A DNA stretch of 64,000 bases, taken from positions 326,746 through 390,745 of the forward strand of contig JAVJOO010000003.1 in NCBI GenBank assembly GCA_040216735.1, read 5' to 3'. Source of the DNA: Alphaproteobacteria bacterium. Lineage in GTDB: Bacteria; Pseudomonadota; Alphaproteobacteria; SHVP01. How positions within the stretch are numbered: the stretch's first letter is position 1; every line of letters begins with the position of its first letter. The notes under the pieces were generated by a model. It did no database searches. It was not told where the DNA came from and was given only the letters and a program-made list of their open reading frames with translations. Both the position numbers and the translations under genes were made by a program. Positions 9,623 through 18,701 of this stretch are shown here, piece after piece.

Positions 9623-10674
9623 TGTTTCGCCAACTTGATTGTGCCGTTACCCGATAGAAGTACTGCGATGGGTCGCGTCTTCTCAAAGTGGGCAAAAACG
9701 ATCATGCCGATCACTGTAATGGGGACACACAAGATTGCCCCCACAATCCCCCACAAGCTTCCCCAAATCACGAGCGATAGAATCACCACTAGCGGACTGA
9801 GGTTGAGGGTAGTGCCCATGATGCGTGGTTCGAGAAAGTTACCGATCGTGAATTGGGTCACACCGAGCGCGGCGACAACAATGATGAACGGTACCGGCGA
9901 ACTGAACTGGACCAGCGTCAGCAACGCAGGAAACACAACACCCAACATCGATCCGATCGTCGGGATGTAGTTGAGCATGAAGATGACGAACGCCCAGAAG
10001 GCGGCAAAGTCGACCCCGATCAGCAAGAGGATGACGTAGCTGACTGCGCCGGTCAGCAGACTCATCAACGTTTTGATCCAGACGTAGGACTGTATCTGTG
10101 TCTGCATGTGGTGGAGGAGTGAGCGAAACTCCTTTTCCCGGCCACTATCTTCGAACATCGCCTTCATCTTCTTGTCGAAGCTGCGTTGCTCGATCAGGAG
10201 AAACAGGACGTAAATGACGATGATGCCGGCGTTGCCGACGATGCCCGTCGCCGCTGCCGCAAAATTGGACGCGAGCCCCCTCAGGTCGATTTCCCCCAGC
10301 ATTTGTCTGAGTTGGGGCACTTCGCTAAAGCCGAAGAAACCGGCGATCTGGGCAACCAGCCGCTCTAGGTTAGCCTGATAGCTTGGCGCGGCGGCGATCA
10401 CGTCGGCAATATTATCGCCAATCAAGTTGGCAATCGCGACCAAGGCAATCGTCACGGTGACGAGCGCGGCCGGTAGGCCGACCCAGCCCGGCAGTCGCCA
10501 GGACCCGATCCGAATCCGTCCGTACAGACGGGCCAGGGCATCGAGCAGGTACCAAATCATTACCGCCAGCGCGAGGGGAATCAGGATGTCGCGTCCGGTC
10601 ACCAGAAGGACGACCGAAAGCCCGACAATGCCGACGGAAACGCCGAACGCGACCAAGTTTGCGGGGGCCTGCAT
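9619..10674 (-). CDS. AI-2E family transporter (PerM/YdiK-like permease)
   Basis: This integral membrane protein of the AI-2E/PerM superfamily has about 351 residues. Hydrophobic pairs occur at the N terminus (ILIPLALAVMIWYLLDALARL) and in the C-terminal half (LIGVDFAAFWAFVIFMLNYIPTIGS and onward). The stretch NYIPTIGSMLG and the following PRIMGTTLNLSPL are family signatures. The frame is open to 10935, but ATG 10674 has a good AGGAAG ribosome site and matches the hydrophobic start. Family members export various small molecules, so the cargo is not predicted. It is coupled to the downstream oxygenase. Confidence 0.85.
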   Translation of the reverse strand: MQAPANLVAFGVSVGIVGLSVVLLVTGRDILIPLALAVMIWYLLDALARLYGRIRIGSWRLPGWVGLPAALVTVTIALVAIANLIGDNIADVIAAAPSYQANLERLVAQIAGFFGFSEVPQLRQMLGEIDLRGLASNFAAAATGIVGNAGIIVIYVLFLLIEQRSFDKKMKAMFEDSGREKEFRSLLHHMQTQIQSYVWIKTLMSLLTGAVSYVILLLIGVDFAAFWAFVIFMLNYIPTIGSMLGVVFPALLTLVQFSSPVPFIIVVAALGVTQFTIGNFLEPRIMGTTLNLSPLVVILSLVIWGSLWGIVGAILCVPITVIGMIVFAHFEKTRPIAVLLSGNGTIKLAKQ

Positions 10675-10780
10675 GAATCTTCCTTTGCTGAGTGGCAACG
10701 ACGATTTTAGCACGTTGGAGATGCCAAGACCTACGCCGCACCGTCTATACTGCCGTGGAATTTTTCTTGGGGAGGCGACA

Positions 10781-11170
10781 ATGGCGAAGCGGACGGCACA
10801 ATCGATGATCGATGCAATCGACCGGTATTTCGATTCGGTCGACAACGGCGATGTTCCTGGGACATTGGCCGAACTGAGCCCCGACTGTGTGATCGCTGTT
10901 GTCACGGACGGCATCGCCCATGAGGGCCGAGACACCGCTATTAGGGCGATGTTCGAACGGCGGCTAGAGTCTGTGGATAAGGCTTGGCATGGAAACCGCC
11001 GTTACGTGGCCGATCCCGCCACGGGCCTCGCATCGACCCGGTTCGATGTCCGGCGCACCAGCACCGACGGCAGCAAGATCGCGATGGACAACATCAACTT
11101 CTTTGAATTCGAAGGCGACAAGCTGCGCCGCATCTCGATTTGGATGAGCGGTGAGAACACGCTCCGCTAA
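10781..11170 (+). CDS. SnoaL/NTF2-like protein
   Basis: This is a 129-residue protein of the NTF2-like (SnoaL) superfamily of small alpha+beta barrels, which includes isomerases, dehydratases and binding proteins. The N-terminal helix (MIDAIDRYFDSVDNGDVPGTLAEL) followed by strands ending in DNINFFEFEGDKLRRISIWM is the usual pattern. ATG 10781 follows GGGGAGG with good spacing; the longer open frame upstream overlaps the divergent permease gene and is not used. Its stop overlaps the facing SDR gene by four bases. Function unknown. Confidence 0.8.
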   Translation: MAKRTAQSMIDAIDRYFDSVDNGDVPGTLAELSPDCVIAVVTDGIAHEGRDTAIRAMFERRLESVDKAWHGNRRYVADPATGLASTRFDVRRTSTDGSKIAMDNINFFEFEGDKLRRISIWMSGENTLR

Positions 11171-11970
11171 GTAGCGCTACGGGCGGTAAAACCGCCGTCG
11201 ACGAGGATCTCGGTCGCCGTGACGTATTTGGCCTCATCGGATGCGAGAAACAGGGCTGCGTAGGCGACGTCCCAGGCATCGCCCATATGTCCCATTGGGC
11301 ACATCGCGTTGCGCCGTGCGACCGCCTTGTCGAGGTCGCCGCCATGGTATTGCCCGGCGACGCGGTGGGCGACCAAGGGTGTGTTCATCAGGCCAGGGAT
11401 GACAGTGTTGGCGCGGATGCCGTGGCGAATATATTGCATCGCAATGCCGCGGGTGAACTGAACCAGGCCTGCCTTGGCGGCACGATAGGCAATCAGGTCG
11501 CTGCCGTAATACGTCATACCTGCTATGGATGCGACATTGACGATCGCCCCCTTGCCCTGCGCTTCCATCACCGGCAGCGTGCTCTTGCACGTAAGAAAGA
11601 CGCTCTTCAGGTTGAGATCGATGTTAGCGTCCCAGTCGGCTTCGGCCATTTCGACCGGGCCGCCCGGTATCGAACCGCCCACGTTGTTGTGCAAGATATC
11701 GACGCGGCCATAAGCGTCGAGGCAGGCTTCGACCATTTGGGTAACCGCTCTTGCATCGGTCACGTCGGCGGCAACGGCCACGCAACTACCGCCTTCATCT
11801 TCGATCAACCGGCGAGTCTCATCGGCAGCGTCTTGGTTGATGTCGGCGGCGAGGATCTTTGCGCCCTCGCGCGCAAACAGCACGGCGGTTGCCTTGCCGT
11901 TGCCCCATCCGTCGGCGACCGACCCGGCGCCCGTGATCAACGCAACTCTGTCCTGTAAACGGCCGGTCAT
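11167..11970 (-). CDS. Short-chain dehydrogenase/reductase
   Basis: This classical SDR, 267 residues, is predicted to oxidise or reduce an alcohol/ketone using NAD(P). The Rossmann glycine motif is TGAGSVADGWGNG, slightly longer than the usual TGxxxGxG. The NNVG motif and the catalytic Ser in NVASIAG are followed by YRAAK (YxxxK). An aspartate-containing segment after the second strand (AADIN) suggests NAD over NADP, an inference. Substrate cannot be predicted. It lies 62 bases downstream of the methyltransferase gene's 3' end on the same strand and may share its transcript. Confidence 0.88.
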   Translation of the reverse strand: MTGRLQDRVALITGAGSVADGWGNGKATAVLFAREGAKILAADINQDAADETRRLIEDEGGSCVAVAADVTDARAVTQMVEACLDAYGRVDILHNNVGGSIPGGPVEMAEADWDANIDLNLKSVFLTCKSTLPVMEAQGKGAIVNVASIAGMTYYGSDLIAYRAAKAGLVQFTRGIAMQYIRHGIRANTVIPGLMNTPLVAHRVAGQYHGGDLDKAVARRNAMCPMGHMGDAWDVAYAALFLASDEAKYVTATEILVDGGFTARSAT

Positions 11971-12032
11971 TTCGGTCCTTTCAATTTAAGTGAATGTAGG
12001 GATGGCCGGCGGTGCCGCTAGTCCGTCGTTCG

Positions 12033-13148
12033 TCACACTTCTTTGGACGCCCCGTAGACCATCCACGGAACCGCCGATGCGGCTGAGTTGTCCAGAATGA
12101 TGCTATCGGGGGCGAACCCGGCGTCCTGGGCAGGTGCGCGCAGATCCATGTCGTGCAGCGTGCCCCAGAACGGTTCAGCGTTGTAGTGGGTGCTCCAGTC
12201 GCGGGTAAACGCGGTGAAGGGATCTGCCTTTTGGTTGAAGAAGGGGACGTCGCCGTGCAGCACCAAGCCGCCCGGACTGAGGAGCCGGTGGCATTCGCGC
12301 ATGATCGTGTAGATCGCTTTGTGCGACGTTTCGTGCAGCAGGATGTGGGAGACGATCAAGTCGAAGTGGCCGTCGGGAAAATCCGTTGCCTCGGCATTCT
12401 GTTGCGAGAAGTGGATTGCCCGCCCGAGGCTCTCGGCGCGTGCCTGGGCGTAGCGGAGTACCGGCGCTCCAACGTCGATCGCATGGATTTCCGCTGCCGG
12501 AAAGGCTTCCGAATAGGGCAGGGTGCAGTGTCCAACGGCACATCCCATGTCGAGGATTCGCTTGGGGCGAAAATTCGGACGGTGTTGCTTGATCCACTTG
12601 ATCACCGCCAGGCCCATGTCTTCGTTGTAGGGGCCCATGCTGCCCATCGCGAACATATAGACACCGGGGTCGTAAATCGCCCCTGCGGTCACGTCGTCCG
12701 CTCCCCGGTCGGTATAGTAGCTGCCGGGCATCAAGTGAATGTCGACCGCGGTTTGGTAACGGGGAATCGGTAGGGAAGGATCGAGGCGCAATGTTGTGTG
12801 CTTTGCCTTGGCGCGAATACCGCGGGCGCGTGCGCTCAGGTCGTCGAACCGGCGATGGGCCACCGATTCGCCGACTTCCTGTTTTAGTTCCTGGTACAGA
12901 CGCGACAGCGACCCGGACATTTGCCAGTAGGGATCGTGTTTAATGGCACGGTGGACTTCGTGACGGTTTTCCGGCGCCCGGCCGAGGGTGCGCTCTAACG
13001 ACGGCGACACCCGATGATCGAAGGCATGTTTAGTGCCTGCGGCTACGTCCTTCGTGACGTGTTCCTTAAAGCTGAATACGAACTCCATCCGTGCCGCCTC
13101 GTCGTGATCGGTGGCCGGAAGCATCGCGTGGGCGCCGGGATGGGGCAT
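12033..13148 (-). CDS. Class I SAM-dependent methyltransferase
   Basis: This 371-residue protein has a C-terminal class I methyltransferase domain. Motif I is ILDMGCAVGHC, followed by the acidic AIDVGAP, and later DGHFDLIVSHILLHE and LLSPGGLVLHGDVPF. The N-terminal 150 residues, rich in charged residues (for example RMEFVFSFKEHVTKDVAAG), are not recognised. AAGGAGA precedes the ATG by 8 bases. The acceptor is unknown. It lies 73 bases downstream of the YihY-type gene on the same strand. Confidence 0.85.
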   Translation of the reverse strand: MPHPGAHAMLPATDHDEAARMEFVFSFKEHVTKDVAAGTKHAFDHRVSPSLERTLGRAPENRHEVHRAIKHDPYWQMSGSLSRLYQELKQEVGESVAHRRFDDLSARARGIRAKAKHTTLRLDPSLPIPRYQTAVDIHLMPGSYYTDRGADDVTAGAIYDPGVYMFAMGSMGPYNEDMGLAVIKWIKQHRPNFRPKRILDMGCAVGHCTLPYSEAFPAAEIHAIDVGAPVLRYAQARAESLGRAIHFSQQNAEATDFPDGHFDLIVSHILLHETSHKAIYTIMRECHRLLSPGGLVLHGDVPFFNQKADPFTAFTRDWSTHYNAEPFWGTLHDMDLRAPAQDAGFAPDSIILDNSAASAVPWMVYGASKEV

Positions 13149-13220
13149 CGTGGAATCTCCTTAAGAACACGCCCAACCTTAGCATGAATGGCGTTGCATG
13201 GAGAGGGGTGGCGGCGCAGA

Positions 13221-14054
13221 TCAAGACGATGGACGTGCACGGGCTGCTGCGAGGGTGGCATTGAGTTCCGCGCCAAAAATGAACAACACGGCGCTAACGT
13301 GGAAGTAAATAAGGGTAAGAATCACGCCACCCAGGCTGCCATAGGTCACATCGAAATCTGTCAAGTTGCTCAGGTAAAGCGAGAACCCCGTGGCCAAGGC
13401 AATCCATAGAAGCGCGGTCAGGGCGGCACCGAACCAAACATCGCGCAACCGTTGTCGCCGACAGGGCAGGGTCGCGTGAAGGATGGTGAGGATAACGAAC
13501 AAGATTGTCGTGGCCGCTACATCGCGGACGGTTCCGAGGGCGGCTTCGGAACCGACTGGCAAGATCAATGTAGCCGTCAGTAGCGACCAAATCGCAGGCC
13601 CAAGGATGACGCTCAGCGACAATCCCAACGTCAGCGTACCGCCGGTTATGACGACGACAAGACTTTCGATTCTGCGGCGCCAGAAAGGGCGTACTTCCTT
13701 GACGCCATAGGCGCGATTGAGCACATGTCGGAGCGCCTCGACGCCACTTGATGCAATCCACAGGGTTCCAAGGAGACTGAAGGTCAATAAACCGCCGCGC
13801 CGCGCCGCGAGAACTTCGTCCACAGCGGGGTGCAGGGCAGCGCCGACTCGCTCCGGTACTAGGTCGAACACTCGGTCGATAAATGCCTGGGCAGATTGCG
13901 GTTCGCCGAGGAACCCGGCTAGTGCGGTGAGGAACACCAGGAAGGGGAAGAACGACAGCATCGCCATAAACGCCATATGACCGGCAAATAGGATGCCGTC
14001 GTTGCGGACCAACCGCCCGAACGTGGCGATAAGGATGCCGGAGGCCTTTCGCAT
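13221..14054 (-). CDS. YihY/BrkB-family inner-membrane protein
   Basis: This 277-residue integral membrane protein belongs to the YihY/virulence factor BrkB family, formerly mislabelled ribonuclease BN. About six hydrophobic segments are visible. The N-terminal part HMAFMAMLSFFPFLVFLTAL and the middle AYGVKEVRPFWRRR, then GSLGGVILTLIYFHVSAVLFIFG near the C terminus, fit the family pattern well. Its function is not established. Upstream is a 198-base gap with a divergent promoter for the AllA-like gene. Confidence 0.85.
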   Translation of the reverse strand: MRKASGILIATFGRLVRNDGILFAGHMAFMAMLSFFPFLVFLTALAGFLGEPQSAQAFIDRVFDLVPERVGAALHPAVDEVLAARRGGLLTFSLLGTLWIASSGVEALRHVLNRAYGVKEVRPFWRRRIESLVVVITGGTLTLGLSLSVILGPAIWSLLTATLILPVGSEAALGTVRDVAATTILFVILTILHATLPCRRQRLRDVWFGAALTALLWIALATGFSLYLSNLTDFDVTYGSLGGVILTLIYFHVSAVLFIFGAELNATLAAARARPSS

Positions 14055-14195
14055 ACCCTGCGCTTACACTGTGGAGTACTGCCTTGCGATAGCAGCATAG
14101 CCTGCGGGGCGGCGAGAACTAAGGTGCCGAACCTGCAACCAGTCGGTCGGGCGCGTCCTAGCGCCCGTTTCTAGGCGGAAACTAACCGTTCGAGG

Positions 14196-14224
14196 TTGTC
14201 GGCGGCGCACGCGAGACGCATAAT
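14196..14224 (+). promoter_or_regulatory. Candidate sigma-70 promoter of the allA-like gene
   Basis: TTGTCG (14196-14201) and CATAAT (14219-14224) are spaced by exactly 17 bases, about 28 bases before the ATG at 14252. Both hexamers match the consensus at four or more positions. This is a pattern match. Confidence 0.45.
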
Positions 14225-14251
14225 TGCCACGAACTATGTAGGGAGGGTGGC

Positions 14252-14851
14252 ATGGCCGTCGCGGAAGTTGAGTTGGAACACCGGGTTCTAAAGCCCAAAT
14301 TGGCAACGCCGGAATCGCTTGAGGGTTACGGCTATTTGATCGGCGGCAGCAAAACCAAGTCGTCCGACACGCCGGGCTACTATGGCGCGGCGGTGCAGAC
14401 CAGCAAGCCGGCGCCCTTCAAGTCAAATGACGATACCTCGCTTTCACTAGCCACTATAAATCCGCGCCCCATGGAGGTGCGCTGGATGGAGTACCACAAC
14501 AAACACACCCAGACGTTCATCCCATTGGAAGGTAAGCCATTCGTCGCGGTTCTCGGCAAACCGACTTGCCGCCGCCCGGATGGGTCGTGGGACGATGCCC
14601 AAGAGCAGGCCCCCGACATCGACAGTGTCGAGGCGTTCTACTTCGATGGGGCTGCCGGATTCGTCATGAATATCGGCACGTGGCACGAGTTTCCTTTCGC
14701 GGTCGAACCCGATTCGAATGTTGTAGTTATCCTAACGAACGAAACGACCGACAACTTGAAGAACGTGGTCGATGGGGAAGCCCACGGCGACGATCTGTGC
14801 AAGCGCGATCTACAAAAGCGCTTCGGTGTCGTCTTCGAAGTGGAACTCTAA
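14252..14851 (+). CDS. Ureidoglycolate lyase family protein (AllA-like)
   Basis: This 199-residue protein matches the AllA/ureidoglycolate lyase family, which splits ureidoglycolate to glyoxylate and urea at the end of purine ring degradation. Family-like elements are the start LATPESLEGYGYLIGG, the cupin-like strand TQTFIPLEGKPFVAVLG, and GFVMNIGTWHEFPFAV with the expected histidine. AGGGAGG precedes the ATG. It stands alone, with no ureide genes next to it. A polysaccharide-deacetylase-family gene related to PuuE-type allantoinases lies 22 kb away. Related cupin-like enzymes of unknown substrate cannot be excluded. Confidence 0.78.
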   Translation: MAVAEVELEHRVLKPKLATPESLEGYGYLIGGSKTKSSDTPGYYGAAVQTSKPAPFKSNDDTSLSLATINPRPMEVRWMEYHNKHTQTFIPLEGKPFVAVLGKPTCRRPDGSWDDAQEQAPDIDSVEAFYFDGAAGFVMNIGTWHEFPFAVEPDSNVVVILTNETTDNLKNVVDGEAHGDDLCKRDLQKRFGVVFEVEL

Positions 14852-14858
14852 CGGGCGT

Positions 14859-15218
14859 CTACGTGACGCGGACCACGCGGAAGGTCCGCAAGCTGCCGTC
14901 GTGTTCGGTGACGCTTAGGTATTCATTCTCGACGATCGAGTGACGGTCGAGTTTGAAGAGTGGCTCATCGTCGTCCGTTGCCTGCCCTTCATAGTGGAAA
15001 TGCCAGCCCTGGCCGACGTGCCGAAGGGTGCCGTTCTCGTCGTCCTCGCCTTCCCAGAAGCGGCGCACGGTGCACTTGGCCTTGTTGTCGCGCCATTCGG
15101 CAGCGTCGAGGTGACCCTCGGCGTTTAGCGGCGCGACGAATTCGTACCCGCGGGTTGTGCTCCCATTGGGGAAGTCGTGATCGCGGGCGAGTTCAAGTCG
15201 GACGTGACGCAGGGTCAT
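14859..15218 (-). CDS. Hypothetical protein, 119 residues
   Basis: The family is not recognised. It is a small soluble protein, acidic in the middle (WEGEDDENGT) with aromatic- and histidine-rich strands (GQGWHFHYEGQ), and no signal peptide or membrane segment. The pattern of alternating strands suggests a beta-rich fold, an inference. The ATG at 15218 has a modest GGAG upstream. The gene converges on the AllA-like gene, 7 bases from its stop. It lies about 90 bases downstream of the fnr gene's 3' end but runs in the same direction. Confidence 0.65.
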   Translation of the reverse strand: MTLRHVRLELARDHDFPNGSTTRGYEFVAPLNAEGHLDAAEWRDNKAKCTVRRFWEGEDDENGTLRHVGQGWHFHYEGQATDDDEPLFKLDRHSIVENEYLSVTEHDGSLRTFRVVRVT

Positions 15219-15308
15219 GACAATGCTCCATTGGTGTTCTCAGGTACTCTTAGTGGGATCGAGCGGGAGGGGCGTTGAGCAAGGTCAACGCCATGGACTT
15301 CACTTCGA

Positions 15309-16031
15309 TTAGGCCTCGGTCGATTCTTCCAACGCCGCTATGTTGGGAATGGACACCTTGTGGGTCGATGGCAACTCGATCAAGCCTTCTTCCCGAAGGG
15401 TAGTGAAGGTTCTGCTTACGGTCTCGATGGTAAGGCCCAGGTAATCGGCAATATCGCTGCGGCTCATCGGGAGCTCGAACGCTGCGCCTTCATCGCCGCA
15501 GTCAGTGCCATGGCGTAGTTGGCCGACGAGAAACGACGCTACCCGCTCCTTCGCGGTCTTGCGTCCTAGGCAGAGCATTTGCTCTTGCGCCGCTGCAAGT
15601 TCGTCGTTGGCGATCTCGTAGAGTCGCTCACGGATCGCCGGTATCTCGTCGAGCAAGTCCTCCAATTCGTTGACTTTAAACCGACAGAGGTCGGTGTCAG
15701 TGATCGCCTCCGCCGAATAGGCATAGGTTTTACGTGCGGCGAGGCCGAGGAAGTCGCCGGGGTTTAGGAACCCGGTAATCTGCCGACGCCCGTCCTGGAG
15801 CAGCTTGAACAACCGGACGTGTCCGCGCGAGATATTGTACACGTATCGCGCATCGTCGCTTTCGTCGAAGACCGTCTGTCCAGACCGCATCTGAATATGT
15901 GTGACAATGCGGTCTAGCGCGCCGATCCGACCGACATCGATTGCCGAGCACATCGCCTTATGGCGGACGCTGCATTGGGCGCAGCGTCGCGGCAGACGAA
16001 CGGTCGATACTTCGGAATGATCCACGGACAT
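15309..16031 (-). CDS. fnrL: Oxygen-sensing Crp/Fnr-family regulator (FnrL/FnrN type)
   Basis: This is a Crp/Fnr transcription factor of about 240 residues, predicted to carry an oxygen-labile [4Fe-4S] cluster. Three N-terminal cysteines are spaced Cx2Cx7C (CAQCSVRHKAMC), as in rhizobial and rhodobacterial FnrN/FnrL, and a fourth lies in DTDLCRF. The cyclic-nucleotide-like beta-barrel (GHVRLFKLLQDGRRQITGF) is followed by a dimerisation helix and the HTH SRSDIADYLGLTIETVSRTF, whose E-x3-R pattern fits TTGAT-type half-sites. ATG 16031 is preferred; the frame continues to a GTG at 16073. A near-consensus site lies upstream of uspA 2.7 kb away. Confidence 0.88.
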   Translation of the reverse strand: MSVDHSEVSTVRLPRRCAQCSVRHKAMCSAIDVGRIGALDRIVTHIQMRSGQTVFDESDDARYVYNISRGHVRLFKLLQDGRRQITGFLNPGDFLGLAARKTYAYSAEAITDTDLCRFKVNELEDLLDEIPAIRERLYEIANDELAAAQEQMLCLGRKTAKERVASFLVGQLRHGTDCGDEGAAFELPMSRSDIADYLGLTIETVSRTFTTLREEGLIELPSTHKVSIPNIAALEESTEA

Positions 16032-16112
16032 TGCGGGCCGTAACCCCCATTCTCTTTTGCCGAATTGATACACCGCAATTACTGGCGCGTATAGGGCGGT
16101 ACAGGATGCGTC

Positions 16113-16592
16113 ATGGTGCAGCTGACAGTAACCGTCGCGCCGCTGGAAATCGGCGAAGTCGACTTAGCCTATCCGCTCGTGGCCCTGGGCGATATTCCGC
16201 CTTCCCTGGAGTCCTGGCGGATACTGGCAAAGGACGTGTTAAGGCGACAGGCGGAAGGGTTGGCCTGCGGCGTGATGGCCGCCCGCCGGCGTCACCAGAT
16301 TCGGGGGTTGTTCACCTACGAGGTGCCGGCCAGCGTATCGCCGCCGATCCTCTGTATCGGGCACCTTAGCGTCGGCGAACCCCTCGAAAGCCTTGTTCCG
16401 TGGGACAGCCTCTTGTGGTCGATTGTCGAACTGGGTCAGCAGAACAATTGCGCAGCGGTCCACATCGCTCTACCGCCGGATCGCGCTTGGCTTCTGGAAC
16501 GCTGGCCGGATCCCGAAGCGCTTGCCAGCCCTATCGCGGTGGCGTGCACCGTTCGGTCGGTCAAGCCCGTTATAGTGCGTCAAGCCCAGTAA
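16113..16592 (+). CDS. Hypothetical protein, possibly GNAT-like
   Basis: This 159-residue protein is not confidently recognised. The N-terminal helix region (about residues 25-50) followed by strands in AARRRHQIRGLFTYEV, ILCIGHLSV and the helix SLLWSIVELGQQNNC loosely follows the order of an acetyltransferase (GNAT) fold. The usual acetyl-CoA loop R/Q-x2-G-x-G/A is not seen, so catalysis is doubtful. It is divergent from fnr with about 80 bases between. Its 3' end overlaps the convergent permease gene by 23 bases. Confidence 0.6.
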   Translation: MVQLTVTVAPLEIGEVDLAYPLVALGDIPPSLESWRILAKDVLRRQAEGLACGVMAARRRHQIRGLFTYEVPASVSPPILCIGHLSVGEPLESLVPWDSLLWSIVELGQQNNCAAVHIALPPDRAWLLERWPDPEALASPIAVACTVRSVKPVIVRQAQ

Positions 16593-17829
16593 GCCACCGT
16601 CCCACTTCAAACAACACAATCCCGGTACTGGCGATGAAGCCCAGGAGGGGGACGGCCATTGGTACGGCAAAGGAGTCGTTAGGGCCGTTGCGTTTTCGGC
16701 GTTTGATGAGGACGAGGGCAAGGTCCACGGTGGCGAAGACCACCAGAATTGCCAATGACGCCGCCTTGGCGAGGGAGAGCAGCGGCAGGGTTGCTGCGAG
16801 GGTGCCCACGACCGCAACAACCAGCCCCGTGGCATATAGGGGAGTTCGCGTGCGCCTATTGACGATGGCGAGGAAAGCCGGAAGCTGCTGGCTGCGTCCT
16901 AGGCCGTACAGGACGCGCGACCCCATGATCATTTGAATTAGCGCGCCGTTGGCGATCGCGATAAGGCTGATCGCGCTGATGATTTGCGGTGCGCCGGCGA
17001 AGCCGCGTTCGAGAACGCGCGCTAAGGGCGCGTCCGTTCCCGCCAATACCCCCAGCGGCAATGCGACGACGGCGATCAGTGTCACGATCAAGTAGAGGAG
17101 CGTAGTGATCGCGAGGGTAACGACAATCGCAATCGGCATGTTGCGCCGCGGGTTCTTCACCTCCTCGGCAACATTGACCATGTCTTCGAAACCGATAAAC
17201 GCGAAAAAGGCGACGACCGACCCCGCAAGAATCGCCACCGCCGGTCCCCAATCCCAGGCCGGGATTATCGTCGGCAGTACGACGGGAAGGTCGGAGAGGG
17301 CAGGGCTGCCAACCCATATGACCAACCCCAAGCCGCCAAGTTCGACAAGGGTCATCGCGGCAGCGGCGGTTGCCGCTTCGGCGATGCCCCATGCGGCGAC
17401 CACGCCGAGTAAGGCAGTCAGGGCGATGACGGTGGGGACGGCGGGCACCGCAACGAACTCGTTCAGGTATCCGACAGATCCACGGATGACTGTTGCCGCT
17501 GAGATGGTGCCGGCGACCATGACCAGCATACCGATCGCCGTGGAAACGCCGGTGTGCCGAAAAGCGGTCTTCACGTAAAGCGCTTCCCCAGCGCTCATCG
17601 GGTAGCGCCCGCACAGTTCGGCAAACGAAAAGGCGCTCAAACCGGCGAGAATTGCGGCAACCAGAAAACTTATTGGTGCGGCCGCGCCAGCGACCGCCGC
17701 GACCTCGCCGACCAGAACATAGATGCCCGCGCCGACCGTCGTGCCAACGCCGTACAGTATGATGAGCGGCAGCGAGAGGGCTCGGCGCAGGGAGTCTGCC
17801 GACGTCTCCTCGTCGGTCCGTCCGACCAA
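16570..17829 (-). CDS. APC-family amino acid permease
   Basis: This 419-residue transporter of the amino acid-polyamine-organocation superfamily has about twelve hydrophobic segments. The first segment carries the substrate/ion-site signature VGTTVGAGIYVLVG, and FIGFEDMVNVAEEVKNPRRNMPIAI is the classic segment 6 to loop 6 pattern. Several members are cation-amino acid antiporters; the substrate here is unknown. The gene starts 2 bases after the uspA stop, so the two form an operon. A probable FNR site upstream of uspA implies low-oxygen control of both. Confidence 0.88.
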   Translation of the reverse strand: MVGRTDEETSADSLRRALSLPLIILYGVGTTVGAGIYVLVGEVAAVAGAAAPISFLVAAILAGLSAFSFAELCGRYPMSAGEALYVKTAFRHTGVSTAIGMLVMVAGTISAATVIRGSVGYLNEFVAVPAVPTVIALTALLGVVAAWGIAEAATAAAAMTLVELGGLGLVIWVGSPALSDLPVVLPTIIPAWDWGPAVAILAGSVVAFFAFIGFEDMVNVAEEVKNPRRNMPIAIVVTLAITTLLYLIVTLIAVVALPLGVLAGTDAPLARVLERGFAGAPQIISAISLIAIANGALIQMIMGSRVLYGLGRSQQLPAFLAIVNRRTRTPLYATGLVVAVVGTLAATLPLLSLAKAASLAILVVFATVDLALVLIKRRKRNGPNDSFAVPMAVPLLGFIASTGIVLFEVGRWLTGLDAL

Positions 17830-17831
17830 GA

Positions 17832-18650
17832 TCAGTGCGACATCATGACGGGGACTGTCATGTGTTTGAGGATATGGCGCGTGGCGCCCCCAAAGACCAG
17901 TTCGTTCAATCGGGTGTGGCCGTAGGCACCCATGACGATCAAGTCGCTGCCGCTCTCACCTGCAGTATTGATGAGGATGTCGCCGATCGAGATGTCGTCG
18001 ATTTGCACGTTCTTGGTTTCGACCTTGATGCCGTGGCGGGCAAGATGGGTGGCGATATCCATTGCCGGCGTGGCGTTGCGCAGGTTCGCGGTGACGACAA
18101 GAATTTCGTCGGCGGTTGTGAGAAGGGGCATTGCGTCTGCGGTTGCCCGCGCGGCCTCGCGGCTGCCGTTCCAGGCCAGGAGAATTTTTCTACCGATGCT
18201 CGGATAGCTACCGACACACGGAACGGCCAGAATCGGGCGACCGCAGGCTAAGGCCAGGTCGCCCGGCAAACCCTCGCCGCCCTTCGGCACTTCATCACCC
18301 CTAGCAGGCTGACCGACCACGACAACGTCGGCGTAGTACGCGTGGGCCGACAGGATGTCGCGGGCGAATCCTCGCTCCTTGCGCCATTCCGACGATGTCC
18401 CTTCCTTGCGGACCGCTTCATTGAACGCTTGTTCGGCCTCCGCTGCCTTGCTCTCGGCGTCTGCCTCGAAATCGGCGTAGACCTGAGCCGGCAACTCCGC
18501 ACCGATATAGCCAGGGACGATCAGCGGCGACACGGTATAGAGCCCAACAAGGTGAGCGTCATGCCGGGCCGCGAGTGCGATCGCAGCTGCAATCCGGGCC
18601 GCGTTCCGCGGGTCGTCGGCGAGGTGGAGCAGAATGGTCTTGATGGACAT
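17832..18650 (-). CDS. Universal stress protein, two UspA domains
   Basis: This 272-residue protein has two UspA-type domains in tandem. The N-terminal domain starts MSIKTILLHLADDPRNAARIAAAIALA. The C-terminal domain ends with the ATP-binding pattern GAYGHTRLNELVFGGAT (G-x2-G-x9-G) and ILKHMTVPVMMSH. Such proteins act in the cytoplasm during stress and often under oxygen limitation. A near-consensus FNR box (18702-18715) lies about 58 bases upstream of the start codon, and the fnr gene is close by. It is followed after 2 bases by the permease gene. Confidence 0.9.
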   Translation of the reverse strand: MSIKTILLHLADDPRNAARIAAAIALAARHDAHLVGLYTVSPLIVPGYIGAELPAQVYADFEADAESKAAEAEQAFNEAVRKEGTSSEWRKERGFARDILSAHAYYADVVVVGQPARGDEVPKGGEGLPGDLALACGRPILAVPCVGSYPSIGRKILLAWNGSREAARATADAMPLLTTADEILVVTANLRNATPAMDIATHLARHGIKVETKNVQIDDISIGDILINTAGESGSDLIVMGAYGHTRLNELVFGGATRHILKHMTVPVMMSH

Positions 18651-18701
18651 GGCTGTTCTCCCTTTTCTGCGGCGATCTTAGGGCGGCTGGCGTCCCTGTC
18701 T

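Noticed and set aside
11287-11958. Plus-strand frame opposite the SDR gene
   Set aside because: Shadow frame; the SDR has the full YxxxK and glycine motifs.
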